Shown here: one piece after another, positions 24,440-32,692 of the stretch
Layout of the letters: each line of letters begins with the position of its first letter
Numbering within the stretch: position 1 is the stretch's first letter
NCBI GenBank assembly: GCA_934307335.1
Contig: CAKRCL010000010.1
Span: 1 to 36,992, forward strand
Length of the DNA stretch: 36,992 nt
Source of the DNA: an uncultured Dorea sp.
Lineage (GTDB): Bacteria > Bacillota > Clostridia > Lachnospirales > Lachnospiraceae
Reading direction: 5' to 3'
Notes under the pieces: generated by a model
Told to the model about the DNA's origin: nothing
Databases searched by the model: none
The model's input: only the letters and a program-made list of their open reading frames with translations
Position numbers and translations under genes: made by a program

Positions 24440-24982
24440 TTAATAATTCTCTGCATGTACTTCAAAATAGCTCTGTGGGTGATTACATACCGGACATACT
24501 TCCGGTGCTTTTGTTCCAACTACAATATGTCCGCAATTACGGCATTCCCAGACCTTAACTTCACTCTTCTCAAATACCTGTGCTGTTTCGATATTCTTAA
24601 GAAGTGCACGATATCTTTCTTCATGATGCTTTTCAATTGCTCCAACAGCTCTGAATTTTTCTGCCAGCTCAGGGAATCCTTCTTCCTCTGCTGTTTTTGC
24701 AAACCCTTCATACATGTCTGTCCATTCGTAATTCTCGCCTTCTGCAGCAGCTGTTAAATTTTCTTTTGTATCACCAATTCCAGCTAATTCCTTGAACCAC
24801 ATTTTTGCATGTTCTTTCTCATTATCAGCCGTTTTTAAGAACAATGCTGACATCTGCTCATAGCCTTCCTTCTTCGCAACAGATGCGAAATAAGTATATT
24901 TATTTCTTGCCTGTGATTCTCCGGCAAATGCCTCCTGTAAATTTTTCTCTGTCTGTGTTCCTGTGTATTTATTTGTTGCCAT
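24440..24982 (-). CDS. rbr: Rubrerythrin
   Basis: This 180-residue protein (from MATNKYTG; a second ATG at 24985 is equally possible behind GGAGG) has the two rubrerythrin parts. The first is a ferritin-like diiron domain with ligand motifs [13 protein letters not shown] (about 14-26) and DNEKEHAKM (about 52-60), plus a second pair at [13 protein letters not shown] and [10 protein letters not shown]. The second is a C-terminal rubredoxin-type Fe(SCys)4 domain with CRNCG and CPVCNHP. The enzyme reduces hydrogen peroxide to water using rubredoxin or NADH-linked electrons and protects anaerobes from oxidative stress. It is a cytosolic homodimer. It is a single-gene unit with a Fur/PerR-like palindrome 64 bases before its start and its own terminator. 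Confidence 0.97.
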   Translation of the reverse strand: MATNKYTGTQTEKNLQEAFAGESQARNKYTYFASVAKKEGYEQMSALFLKTADNEKEHAKMWFKELAGIGDTKENLTAAAEGENYEWTDMYEGFAKTAEEEGFPELAEKFRAVGAIEKHHEERYRALLKNIETAQVFEKSEVKVWECRNCGHIVVGTKAPEVCPVCNHPQSYFEVHAENY

Positions 24983-25045
24983 CATTTTTACCTCCATTCA
25001 TTTCATTAAAAAAATTATATATCCTTTTTATTTTTATGTCAATAC

Positions 25046-25067
25046 AATAATGATAATTATTACTATT
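25046..25067 (-). promoter_or_regulatory. Fur/PerR-like operator upstream of rubrerythrin
   Basis: AATAATGATAATTATTACTATT is an almost perfect 22-base palindrome (18 of 22 positions symmetric), close to the Fur and PerR box consensus (GATAATGATAATCATTATC and TTATAATNATTATAA). It lies directly upstream of rubrerythrin, a classical PerR-regulated gene in Clostridia. The regulator gene itself is not in the window. Confidence 0.6.
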
Positions 25068-25069
25068 AT

Positions 25070-26104
25070 TTAGCATTCTATTGCAACTTTAATTACACCA
25101 TCTCTCTTATTTTCAAAAAGTTTATATGCTTCTTCAATTCTATTTAGTGGATAGGTATGTGTAATAAGTGGTTCTGTATTAATCTTGCCTTCTGCAATCA
25201 GCTTCAACGTTTCTTCACAATCGCATCCATCAACTCCACCTGTTTTAAATATAAGATTCTTACCATACATATCTGGAAGCGGCAATATCTGAGCTTTATT
25301 GTAAAGTGCAACGACTGTCACAATCGCATTTGGTCTTGCACATTCCCATGCAAGTCGAAATGTAGATTCTGCTCCTGCCACTTCAAGAACAACATCCGCT
25401 CCGCCATGATCGCTATTTTCACGAACAAAATTTTCACATTCTTCTGGCAAAACTGTAAGTACCTTTGGATAATGTTCATGAATAAAACGAATACGTTCCT
25501 CATCTTTTTCGCACACGATAATGCGCTTTGGCTGCTTTAGCATCACGCAAAGCAATGTACAAATTCCTGTCGGTCCAGCTCCAATGATCAAGACTGTATC
25601 TTCCTCTGTAATCTCTGAAATGCGCGTTGCCCAATAACCGGTAGCAAGAACATCTCCTACCAGTAAAGCTTGTCTGTCTGTAACATCTTCAGGAATTTTA
25701 TTTAATCCCTGATCCGCAAAAGGGACGCGGACATATTCTGCCTGTCCTCCGTCTATACGGCATCCAAGTGCCCAGCCGCCATTTTTATCTGTACAGTTGT
25801 TTACATATCCTTTCTTACAGAAAAAACATTCTCCACAAAAAGTCTCTACATTTACAGTCACACGATCCCCCGGTTTTACATGTGTCACAGCCTCTCCAAC
25901 AGCTTCAACAATACCTACCATCTCATGGCCGACAGTTATCCCCTCAACTGCCCGCGGAACACTTCCATGTTTGATATGCAAATCACTGGAACAAATACTT
26001 GCAAGTGTTACCTTTACAATGGCATCTCTCTCATTCATAAGTACCGGTTTTGGCTTTTCCATTAATTGAAATATTCCTTTCGAAACATATGTATAAGTTT
26101 GCAT
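25070..26104 (-). CDS. Zinc-dependent alcohol dehydrogenase (medium-chain MDR family)
   Basis: This 344-residue protein has the catalytic zinc ligands Cys38 (SICSSDLH) and the GHE motif (His60, Glu61), the structural zinc cysteines 90, 93, 96 and 104 (CGECFFCKKGYVNNC) and the Rossmann GAGPTG at about 174-179. It oxidises a secondary alcohol or polyol, or reduces the ketone, with NAD(P). The substrate cannot be told; closest in style are threonine/sorbitol/butanediol-type dehydrogenases. SD AGAGGG lies upstream. The LacX-type epimerase gene lies 56 bases before it on the same strand, so both may be one sugar or alcohol unit. It ends only three bases from the rubrerythrin operator. Confidence 0.93.
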   Translation of the reverse strand: MQTYTYVSKGIFQLMEKPKPVLMNERDAIVKVTLASICSSDLHIKHGSVPRAVEGITVGHEMVGIVEAVGEAVTHVKPGDRVTVNVETFCGECFFCKKGYVNNCTDKNGGWALGCRIDGGQAEYVRVPFADQGLNKIPEDVTDRQALLVGDVLATGYWATRISEITEEDTVLIIGAGPTGICTLLCVMLKQPKRIIVCEKDEERIRFIHEHYPKVLTVLPEECENFVRENSDHGGADVVLEVAGAESTFRLAWECARPNAIVTVVALYNKAQILPLPDMYGKNLIFKTGGVDGCDCEETLKLIAEGKINTEPLITHTYPLNRIEEAYKLFENKRDGVIKVAIEC

Positions 26105-26160
26105 TGTTCTACCCTCTCACTTTCCAATTTTTCTATCTTTTCATTTATATCTGTCTAAAC

Positions 26161-27051
26161 TTATATTGTAATCTTATATTCTGCTTCAAATATTTCACCT
26201 GGAAGAAGTTTTTGCTCCCATTTGCGATCCTTTAATTCACCTTCAAATGTCCTGCAATCGCATCTACCATACCAAGGTTCGATACATACAAAAGGTGCCT
26301 GTTTCTTCGGCGGTGACCAAATGCCAACAAGCGGTGCATCAAATGTAACTACTACGTATTCTTTTCCGGCACGATCTAATAATGCTACTTGCTGCACCTG
26401 TTCATGTTCAATCACTTTTGCATCATGATCAAAAAGTGTTTCTGTAATTGCACAAATTCCATTTTCAAGTGCCACTTCTTCATATTCACCTGTAGTTGTT
26501 CCATCTTGCCCAATAATTGTATTCCTATATTTACTTAGATATGATCCATCTTTTCTCTTTAATGCAATCTGATAATCTGTCTGTTTTTCACCTGCATACA
26601 ATGGACAATTAAACGCCGGATGAGCTCCTATTGAAAAATACAATGTTGTATCTGCTGGATTTATGACCTTCCACATTACTTTTACACCGTTCGTAAGTAA
26701 TTGATACCCAATTTCTAATCGAAATGCAAATGGATAAATTTCTCTGCTTTTTGAATCATCTTCTAACACAAACCAGACGGTATCCTCTGTCTGACTTAAA
26801 AGTTCAAACTCCCTATCTCTGGCGAATCCATGCTGTCTCATGTTATATTCTTTTCCTTCATGACGATAAATACCATTTTTCACACCACCTACAAATGGAA
26901 ATAATACTGGTGATGTACGATTCCAATATTCCGGATCTGCACACCATAAGTATTCTGTTTTTGTAGCACGTTTTTTTAGTGATTTTAGTTCTGCTCCGTG
27001 AAGATTGATTCCAATTTCCACAGTTTCATTTTTCAGAATAATATCTGCCAT
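26161..27051 (-). CDS. Aldose 1-epimerase family protein (LacX-like)
   Basis: This protein has 296 residues from the ATG at 27051, nine bases after GGAGG (an ATG at 27057 is nearly on the SD). Family motifs are GAELKSLKKRATKTEYLW, PVLFPFVGG, RQHGFARD (about 73-80) and the later SIGAHPAFNCPL with the conserved His. The fold is a galactose-mutarotase beta-sandwich that interconverts sugar anomers; LacX-type members are often of uncertain substrate. It is probably co-transcribed with the zinc dehydrogenase after it and is divergent from the DtxR-family gene. A TATAAT on its strand lies at 27160-27165. Confidence 0.92.
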   Translation of the reverse strand: MADIILKNETVEIGINLHGAELKSLKKRATKTEYLWCADPEYWNRTSPVLFPFVGGVKNGIYRHEGKEYNMRQHGFARDREFELLSQTEDTVWFVLEDDSKSREIYPFAFRLEIGYQLLTNGVKVMWKVINPADTTLYFSIGAHPAFNCPLYAGEKQTDYQIALKRKDGSYLSKYRNTIIGQDGTTTGEYEEVALENGICAITETLFDHDAKVIEHEQVQQVALLDRAGKEYVVVTFDAPLVGIWSPPKKQAPFVCIEPWYGRCDCRTFEGELKDRKWEQKLLPGEIFEAEYKITI

Positions 27052-27159
27052 TACCATTCTCCTCCATGAAATTCATTACTTTTTTACAATTATCTTCTCT
27101 TAACCGCAAAGTTCTCTGTTACCCGTATATTAATGCTTAGTACTTACATACATTTTACC

Positions 27160-27216
27160 ATTATAGTTCTTTTTGTCGACAACTTTATTGGTTTTATTAT
27201 TGTTTTATGGTATAAT
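27160..27216. promoter_or_regulatory. Divergent promoter region with palindromic TTGTCGACAA
   Basis: Plus strand: TTGGTT (27188-27193), 17 bases, TGG-TATAAT (27211-27216), an extended -10 promoter for the DtxR-family gene. Minus strand: TATAAT at 27160-27165 for the epimerase/dehydrogenase pair. Between them, TTGTCGACAA (27173-27182) is a perfect 10-bp palindrome and a plausible operator. Each half also resembles a Spo0A box (TTGTCGAA), which I treat as unproven. Confidence 0.5.
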
Positions 27217-27272
27217 CTTAAATACAATTCCAGAGAAAGAGAATTATTTCACTGCAAAGCGAGGTGTTAATT

Positions 27273-27644
27273 ATGGTAATACGTGAATCTGCAGAAGATT
27301 ATCTGGAAACTATACTGGTTCTAAAGAATAGACTGGGAAATGTTCGTTCTATCGATATTGCACATGAACTTTCTTTTTCTAAGCCAAGCGTCAGCGTTGC
27401 AATGAAGAATCTCCGGTTAAATAATTATATTACTGTCGATGAAAATGGATATATCAACCTGACCGACAGTGGTATGAAAATTGCTGAAAAGATTTATGAA
27501 CGGCATACATTCTTGAATGAATTTCTGACTTCAATCGGAGTAGCTCCAGAGACTGCTGCCGAAGACGCATGTAAGATTGAACATGTCATCAGTGCTGAAA
27601 GTTTTTCTGCCCTCAAAAAATATATTGCCGAAAGACAAAAATAG
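27273..27644 (+). CDS. DtxR/MntR-family metal-dependent transcriptional regulator
   Basis: This protein has 123 residues from the ATG at 27273 (GAGGTG seven bases upstream; an in-frame GTG overlaps the SD). The N-terminal winged helix-turn-helix is clear: SAEDYLETILVLKNRLGNVRSIDIAHELSFSKPSVSVAMKNL, then NGYINLTDSGMKIAEKIYERHTFLNEFL, the classic DtxR dimerisation region with the HxxLxxFL and E-x-x-C-x-x-EHVIS metal-site elements (EDACKIEHVIS). It lacks the SH3 domain, like short MntR/IdeR relatives. It would sense Mn or Fe and repress metal uptake genes. It stands alone with its own promoter and terminator; no metal transporter is adjacent. Confidence 0.93.
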   Translation: MVIRESAEDYLETILVLKNRLGNVRSIDIAHELSFSKPSVSVAMKNLRLNNYITVDENGYINLTDSGMKIAEKIYERHTFLNEFLTSIGVAPETAAEDACKIEHVISAESFSALKKYIAERQK

Positions 27645-27655
27645 AATCAGAAAAT

Positions 27656-27723
27656 AAAATCCGGATTTTCCGTAACCTTTCACATTTATCTAATGTGTGA
27701 TATTACGAAAAATCCGGATTTTT
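27656..27723. terminator. Bidirectional terminator between the DtxR gene and the 81-residue gene
   Basis: AAAATCCGGATTTTCCGTAA (about 27657-27675) pairs with TTACGAAAAATCCGGATTTT (about 27703-27722), with an inner TCACA/TGTGA pairing. Flanking A and T runs let it work on both strands. It separates convergent genes. Confidence 0.85.
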
Positions 27724-27745
27724 ATATGTTTATAATCCGTTACTT

Positions 27746-27991
27746 TTACGGTTGAAAACCACCTTCAAAGCCTACAAAAGTAAGTTCGCATTTGCCGCCA
27801 AGACGACTGCAAATATTGACAGCACGTGTCATAACTTCCGGATATTGCTGATCCTTGGTATCCACGAACAGATATTTATTTTCGTCCGTCATTGTTGCTG
27901 TCTGTACATTGTCTAGTTCATTGATTTCGTTCAAAATTGCCGTTGCCATCTCATCTGTGATTTTCTTAGATAAACGATAATATCTTCCCAT
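27746..27991 (-). CDS. Small ferredoxin-fold-like (HMA-like) protein; unknown function
   Basis: This 81-residue protein has the pattern of a beta-alpha-beta-beta-alpha-beta fold: YRLSKKI, a helix ATAILNEINELD, NVQTATMT, KYLFVDTK, a helix PEVMTRAVNICSRL, then GKCELTFVGFE. This resembles heavy-metal-associated or BON-like small domains but lacks the CxxC metal site. It overlaps the 3' end of yfhO by 26 bases and has a modest AGAGGG site. The function and any link to YfhO are unknown. Confidence 0.7.
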   Translation of the reverse strand: MGRYYRLSKKITDEMATAILNEINELDNVQTATMTDENKYLFVDTKDQQYPEVMTRAVNICSRLGGKCELTFVGFEGGFQP

Positions 27992-30764
27992 TTTGGATTC
28001 CCTCTTTCCTTGTAATTAATTCATGATAACTTTTTTTTAATTTACCACTTTTATTTTTTAATGTCAATATTATCACAAATCCAAAAACTCCTATAATTGA
28101 TATTATTTTTCCTGCCATAACTCCTGGTGCATGATACGTGATAACCACCTGATGCATTCCTTCTCCCACTTTACATCCAAGAAATGCCGTATTGACTTTC
28201 TCACTTTTTACAGTTTTCCCATCAATCTGAATTTCAAATCCCTCATCATACGGTATAGATGTGATCATATCTCCATCGCTATGCATCGTAAGTTTTCCCG
28301 CAATTACATTTCCTTTTGTCATAGTCTCATTTTTCTCAAATGGAGACTCATAAAGTTCTGTTCCAGGAAGTTTTTCTACATAAGCTTCTATATCTGACAG
28401 GTCATATTTTCCTTTACCAAATGTGATATCTACCTGGCTTTCATTTTTCGCAAGTGTAGTTACGTAAGTAAATGTTGTGTTATCATTATAGTAAACATGC
28501 CAATTCGCACTTAACTTATTTCGAGTGCCATTCACCCAGATCGTCATGTCTTTTGTTGGCTTCAGATTCTTAACTTTAAATCGGAGCAACAAAACTTCCT
28601 GCCCGCATTCTGCCATCTTTTCATCTTCATTTTCCATAACCGTACCAACATTATCCGATTCGCTCTGAATCTCAGCTTTAACTTTTGTATCTTTTTTAGC
28701 AGATACATGATATCCACCATTTTTCTCTGATATACAGGAGTTTTCCCCAATTACAAGCGTCACCGGGGCTAAATTATCCACTCGACTTTCTACTTTATCC
28801 GATTTTTCTTTACTGTCTGGCACAATGGCTTTCTCTAAAAGCTCCGTCTGATTATAGGGATATTTCAATTGATCATATTCCTTTTCACTCATGCTCTGGC
28901 TTGTCCCATAAATAATCGGAGCTACATTTTTATTTTCATAAATGTACCACTTTCCTATCTTTTCCAAAAGCTGATACCCATCCACTTTTGTCTTAGAAAC
29001 GATATATCTCTCACCCATAAATCTCTGATAAATCAGATTTGGTTCTTCAGACTGCATTAAAAAATTCCGATAAGGCTGTTCCAATCCAAATGTATTTTTA
29101 CGGAAATTCTGATATATTTCATTATAAGAAGACGAATATATAGAAGAAATATACTGGTCTATATTCCATATACGATTCAAATTTGCCGCATTTTCATCAT
29201 CACTGCCAAGTTGTATACTTCGATAAAATCCTCCTTCTTTTTTTGCCATATTCGTCACTTTCTTTATAACATTTCCTATTTCCGTATCTGTTACTTGTTT
29301 GTAAAATGTCTTATTCAACATCTGCTGTTTTTCTTTGCTATACTCGTGATTGAACAGTCCCAGAAATAAAGCCATGGAACCTGCTAAAATGAATGTTGTT
29401 CCGCAGACCGCCCATTTTTTTCTTTGATCTTTTAACGGTAAACAAGGTCTATATACTCTTCCTAACAGTTCGCGAAACATACCTGTTGCCAGATAGCATC
29501 CTAACATAATCTGAGATTCCATCATCAGAAGTGTCCATAATTGCTCCACTTGCTCCTGATTTCTTCCATTATAAATGAGTTGCATCGTCACCACATATGG
29601 GATACATCCCACCCAGGAAAATTCCGATTGACTGATTCTCTTCAGATACTCAGCAAGCATATAACAAAATAGCGGAATTAACGGAATCAGTGCTTTATCT
29701 CGGAGATAAAGTCCTCCATTTAAAATATATACAAAGATTGGCACGCTTGAAACAATTGCTACAAGCCAGGCCATCACACAATTGCTCCACTTCCGACAGA
29801 ACATCGTCGCAATCAGAATCGTCAACATAAGCGTTCCGAATCCCAGTCCATACGGCGAATAAAATACTCCTTTCAACCGCAGACTCGGAAAAAAAAGCGC
29901 TTTTAAAATTTCAGACACATTTCCGCTTTCAATAATTGTAGACACGCTTTCTGCTGATGCTCCTGTTCCAGAAGTCTCACCGACACTTCTTCCAAGCAGT
30001 GCAAACGCTGTAGGCACAAGAAGCACTCCACTCATAAGCACTGCGATCAGGATCGGCAGTAAAAACTTTACACCTTCCACCAAGAAATCTCTTACTGTAG
30101 CTTTCTTTTTTCTTTCCTCCAATCTACGTCCATAGCAATGGATTCCATAAATAATTAATGCCAGAATCCCACCAATACTAAAGTAAAAGCTGGTCATGAT
30201 CATAAGAAATGTACCCATTACAAGCAGACCGCTTTTCTCCTTTTCAAAATATCGGTCTACCCCCATCAATGCCAGCAGTAAAAATGGCATATAATTGACG
30301 AACATAATCTGACTATAAGACTGACAGATCATTGGTCCCGTAAGTAAAAATACAACTGCTGTTCCGAAACTGATCACAATTCCAAATCCTCTTTTACTGA
30401 GCCACATATACATGAAAAGAATAGACGCAATCAAGCATATAATTTCCATAACTATAACATACGTAGACATTTTCACAAAAGGAAGTACATATGACAGTAG
30501 GAACAATGGACTGTAAAGTCCATAATAAGAGTAATTATAAATGTTCTGTCCGCCACCTAAATTCGCTGCGAACTCTGGAAATAGCTGACCGGTTTCATAA
30601 AATTGCTTTCGAAAATAATCAGGAATAACGCTGTGCTGGCTAATCCAATCTACTTTTGCTCCAAATACTCCCCATCGAATACAGAAAAGCCAACAGAAAA
30701 ATAATGTGAGTGCTGCCAAAATCAAATAGCAGACATTATGCAGACACTTTGATTCTCTTTTCAT
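27966..30764 (-). CDS. yfhO: YfhO-family multi-TM membrane glycosyltransferase
   Basis: This protein has 932 residues from the ATG at 30764 (GGGGAGG upstream), overlapping the GT2 gene by 29 bases. A long multi-pass region of about 12 helices occupies the first 480 residues and includes the YfhO-type NLGGGQNIYNYSYYGLYSPLF segment and a large extracellular portion. A final membrane helix is near 890-912 (IISIIGVFGFVIILTL). In Bacillus, YfhO acts with the CsbB GT2 enzyme and the GtcA flippase to decorate lipoteichoic acid with GlcNAc, YfhO being the GT-C-type transferase outside the membrane. The upstream gene here is a CsbB-type GT2, which supports the same role. No gtcA is visible in the window. 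Confidence 0.92.
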   Translation of the reverse strand: MKRESKCLHNVCYLILAALTLFFCWLFCIRWGVFGAKVDWISQHSVIPDYFRKQFYETGQLFPEFAANLGGGQNIYNYSYYGLYSPLFLLSYVLPFVKMSTYVIVMEIICLIASILFMYMWLSKRGFGIVISFGTAVVFLLTGPMICQSYSQIMFVNYMPFLLLALMGVDRYFEKEKSGLLVMGTFLMIMTSFYFSIGGILALIIYGIHCYGRRLEERKKKATVRDFLVEGVKFLLPILIAVLMSGVLLVPTAFALLGRSVGETSGTGASAESVSTIIESGNVSEILKALFFPSLRLKGVFYSPYGLGFGTLMLTILIATMFCRKWSNCVMAWLVAIVSSVPIFVYILNGGLYLRDKALIPLIPLFCYMLAEYLKRISQSEFSWVGCIPYVVTMQLIYNGRNQEQVEQLWTLLMMESQIMLGCYLATGMFRELLGRVYRPCLPLKDQRKKWAVCGTTFILAGSMALFLGLFNHEYSKEKQQMLNKTFYKQVTDTEIGNVIKKVTNMAKKEGGFYRSIQLGSDDENAANLNRIWNIDQYISSIYSSSYNEIYQNFRKNTFGLEQPYRNFLMQSEEPNLIYQRFMGERYIVSKTKVDGYQLLEKIGKWYIYENKNVAPIIYGTSQSMSEKEYDQLKYPYNQTELLEKAIVPDSKEKSDKVESRVDNLAPVTLVIGENSCISEKNGGYHVSAKKDTKVKAEIQSESDNVGTVMENEDEKMAECGQEVLLLRFKVKNLKPTKDMTIWVNGTRNKLSANWHVYYNDNTTFTYVTTLAKNESQVDITFGKGKYDLSDIEAYVEKLPGTELYESPFEKNETMTKGNVIAGKLTMHSDGDMITSIPYDEGFEIQIDGKTVKSEKVNTAFLGCKVGEGMHQVVITYHAPGVMAGKIISIIGVFGFVIILTLKNKSGKLKKSYHELITRKEGIQNGKILSFI

Positions 30765-31755
30765 GCAGTTCCTCCCCGGCAGTCTTTTCTTGTGTCGTAT
30801 ATTCGGAGCCTCTTTCAGTCTCAACCTGTAGTTTACTTTCTTTCAGAATAAAAATCGGTCGATGCTTTGTCTCCAGATATGTCTTAGCAAGGTATTCACC
30901 CACAATCCCCAGACAAAATAGCTGCACACCACTGACTAAGAATATGATACACACCAGTGATGGCCATCCTGCAACCGGGTCTCCCCAAATCAGTGTACGC
31001 ACAATGATCACCATAATCATAACAAATGCCAGCGCACAGAATCCTACCCCCATAACGGACGCCAACGAAAGCGGTGCGACTGAAAATCCAGTTATTCCCT
31101 CCAAAGAATAAGAAAATAATTTCCGAAGTGACCATTTTGTTTCTCCTGCTGAACGCTCTACATTTTGAAACTCCAGCCATTTTGTCCGAAATCCGACCCA
31201 TCCGAAAATTCCTTTTGAGAAACGATTATATTCACTCATTTCCAATACAGCATCTACCATAATTCGTTTCATGAGGCGATAATCTCTTGCTCCATTTACA
31301 ATTTCTGTTTTAGAAATACTATTGATAAATTTGTAAAATGCTTCGGATAAAAAGGATCGGATCATCGGTTCTCCGGTTCTACTGGCACGTCTTGTTGCTA
31401 CACTGTCATATGGTTCTTCTTTTAAAATACGATACATTTCCGGCAAAAGTCCCGGCGGGTCTTGAAGATCCACATCCATAGTAGCTACATAATCTCCACT
31501 TGCATTCTTAAGCCCCGCATAAATAGCTGATTCCTTTCCAAAATTTCTTGAGAAAGATAAATATTTACATCTTGAATCTTTTGCATTTAACTTTTTCAAT
31601 GTTTCTAAAGTTTTATCACTGGAACCATCATCTACGAAAAGAATCTCAAAAGATACATTCGACATTTCTTCCATAACATGCTGCATCTCCCGATAATATA
31701 CCGGTAACGCTTCTTCTTCGTTAAAACATGGAACCACAATACTAATCAAGTCCAT
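30736..31755 (-). CDS. GT2 undecaprenyl-phosphate glycosyltransferase (CsbB/GtrB type)
   Basis: This 339-residue protein has GGAGG eight bases before the ATG. The GT-A fold appears as ISIVVPCFNEEEALPVYY, EILFVDDGSSDKT and YVATMDVDLQDPPGLL (DxD-type D-V-D at about 97-99), then RRASRTGEPMIRSFLSEAFYKFIN. Two C-terminal membrane helices follow (about 225-255 and 262-290). Enzymes of this type transfer glucose or GlcNAc from a UDP-sugar to undecaprenyl phosphate on the inner face of the membrane. The overlapping yfhO gene after it makes the CsbB role likely. It is divergent from the two-component system, which may regulate it. Confidence 0.93.
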   Translation of the reverse strand: MDLISIVVPCFNEEEALPVYYREMQHVMEEMSNVSFEILFVDDGSSDKTLETLKKLNAKDSRCKYLSFSRNFGKESAIYAGLKNASGDYVATMDVDLQDPPGLLPEMYRILKEEPYDSVATRRASRTGEPMIRSFLSEAFYKFINSISKTEIVNGARDYRLMKRIMVDAVLEMSEYNRFSKGIFGWVGFRTKWLEFQNVERSAGETKWSLRKLFSYSLEGITGFSVAPLSLASVMGVGFCALAFVMIMVIIVRTLIWGDPVAGWPSLVCIIFLVSGVQLFCLGIVGEYLAKTYLETKHRPIFILKESKLQVETERGSEYTTQEKTAGEELHEKRIKVSA

Positions 31756-31810
31756 TTTTCATACCTCCACTAGTTCTACTATTCAGTATGCCCAAAGTTT
31801 AACATTCGTC

Positions 31811-31884
31811 TCTTAAGAAAATGCATAATTAAATCTTAAGGTTTATTAAGAAGATTTTTTATTTTTTCTAAATTCCTGTATAAT
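31811..31884 (+). promoter_or_regulatory. Promoter of the two-component operon with direct TTAAG repeats
   Basis: A clear -10 TATAAT lies at 31879-31884, 26 bases before the response-regulator ATG; the -35 is weak (TTTTTA). Upstream, TCTTAAG occurs at 31811-31817 and 31834-31840, and TTAAG at 31846-31850. The last two TTAAG boxes are exactly 10 bases apart (TTAAG-N5-TTAAG), the usual spacing for OmpR-family dimers. Autoregulation by the response regulator, and regulation of the divergent glycosylation genes, are likely. Confidence 0.6.
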
Positions 31885-31909
31885 ATACCTGTTGAAAGGA
31901 GTGATTACT

Positions 31910-32671
31910 ATGGATAACACTTGTATTCTAGTCGTAGATGACAACCCGGAAATACGGGAAATTATAAATGTTCTGCTTAGCGGAGAAGGCTTTGATGTGC
32001 AGGAAGCAGAAAATGGAAATCAGGCACTTACTTTAATTGAAAAGCAAAATTTTGACTTGATTATTTTGGACATTATGATGCCGGGGCCAAGTGGCTATCA
32101 AACTTGCAGGAAAATCCGGGAACTAAGCAATGCACCCATTCTATTTCTGAGTGCACGCACAAAAGAAAGTGACAAGACGCTTGGCTTTTCCAGCGGCGGT
32201 GATGATTATCTTGAAAAACCATTTTCTTACAACGAACTGATTAATCGCAGCAAAGCTCTGATTCGGCGTTACCAGATTTATAAAGGGAAAAATGATTTAA
32301 CAACCCAGACTTTTACACCGACATCCAACGAATCTGAAAATTTTACGAATACTAACGCCTCACAACAACATCGGCTTCTCATTTTTCATAATCTTGAAAT
32401 CGACCAGACTCTACGGGAAGCACGAAAAAACGGACATCTTCTGGAACTGACAGAAACTGAATATTCTATGTTGGAACTACTTGTTCAAAATCAACATCAA
32501 ACCTTTTCCGCACATAGACTTTACGAGGCAGTCTGGGACGAACCGTATTATTATGGTGCCAACAATACAATCACCGTACATATTCGAAACTTGCGTTCCA
32601 AAATAGAAGATGATCCAGGAAGTCCTCAATTAATCAAAACTGTCTGGGGAAAAGGCTACCGCTGTGATTAA
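31910..32671 (+). CDS. OmpR/PhoB-family response regulator
   Basis: This protein has 253 residues from the ATG at 31910 (AAGGAG upstream). The receiver domain has the acidic pair Asp10-Asp11, phospho-acceptor Asp54 (IILDIMMPGPSG), Ser81 and Lys103 (YLEKPFS). A polar Ser/Thr/Asn-rich linker (about 125-155) leads to an OmpR winged helix (about 165-250: LELTETEYSMLELLVQN, NTITVHIRNLRSKIEDDP, IKTVWGKGYRCD). The linker is longer than usual. The histidine kinase follows after 21 bases. Direct repeats in the promoter suggest autoregulation. Confidence 0.96.
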   Translation: MDNTCILVVDDNPEIREIINVLLSGEGFDVQEAENGNQALTLIEKQNFDLIILDIMMPGPSGYQTCRKIRELSNAPILFLSARTKESDKTLGFSSGGDDYLEKPFSYNELINRSKALIRRYQIYKGKNDLTTQTFTPTSNESENFTNTNASQQHRLLIFHNLEIDQTLREARKNGHLLELTETEYSMLELLVQNQHQTFSAHRLYEAVWDEPYYYGANNTITVHIRNLRSKIEDDPGSPQLIKTVWGKGYRCD

Positions 32672-32692
32672 ATCTTTAAGTGAGGTACAATA

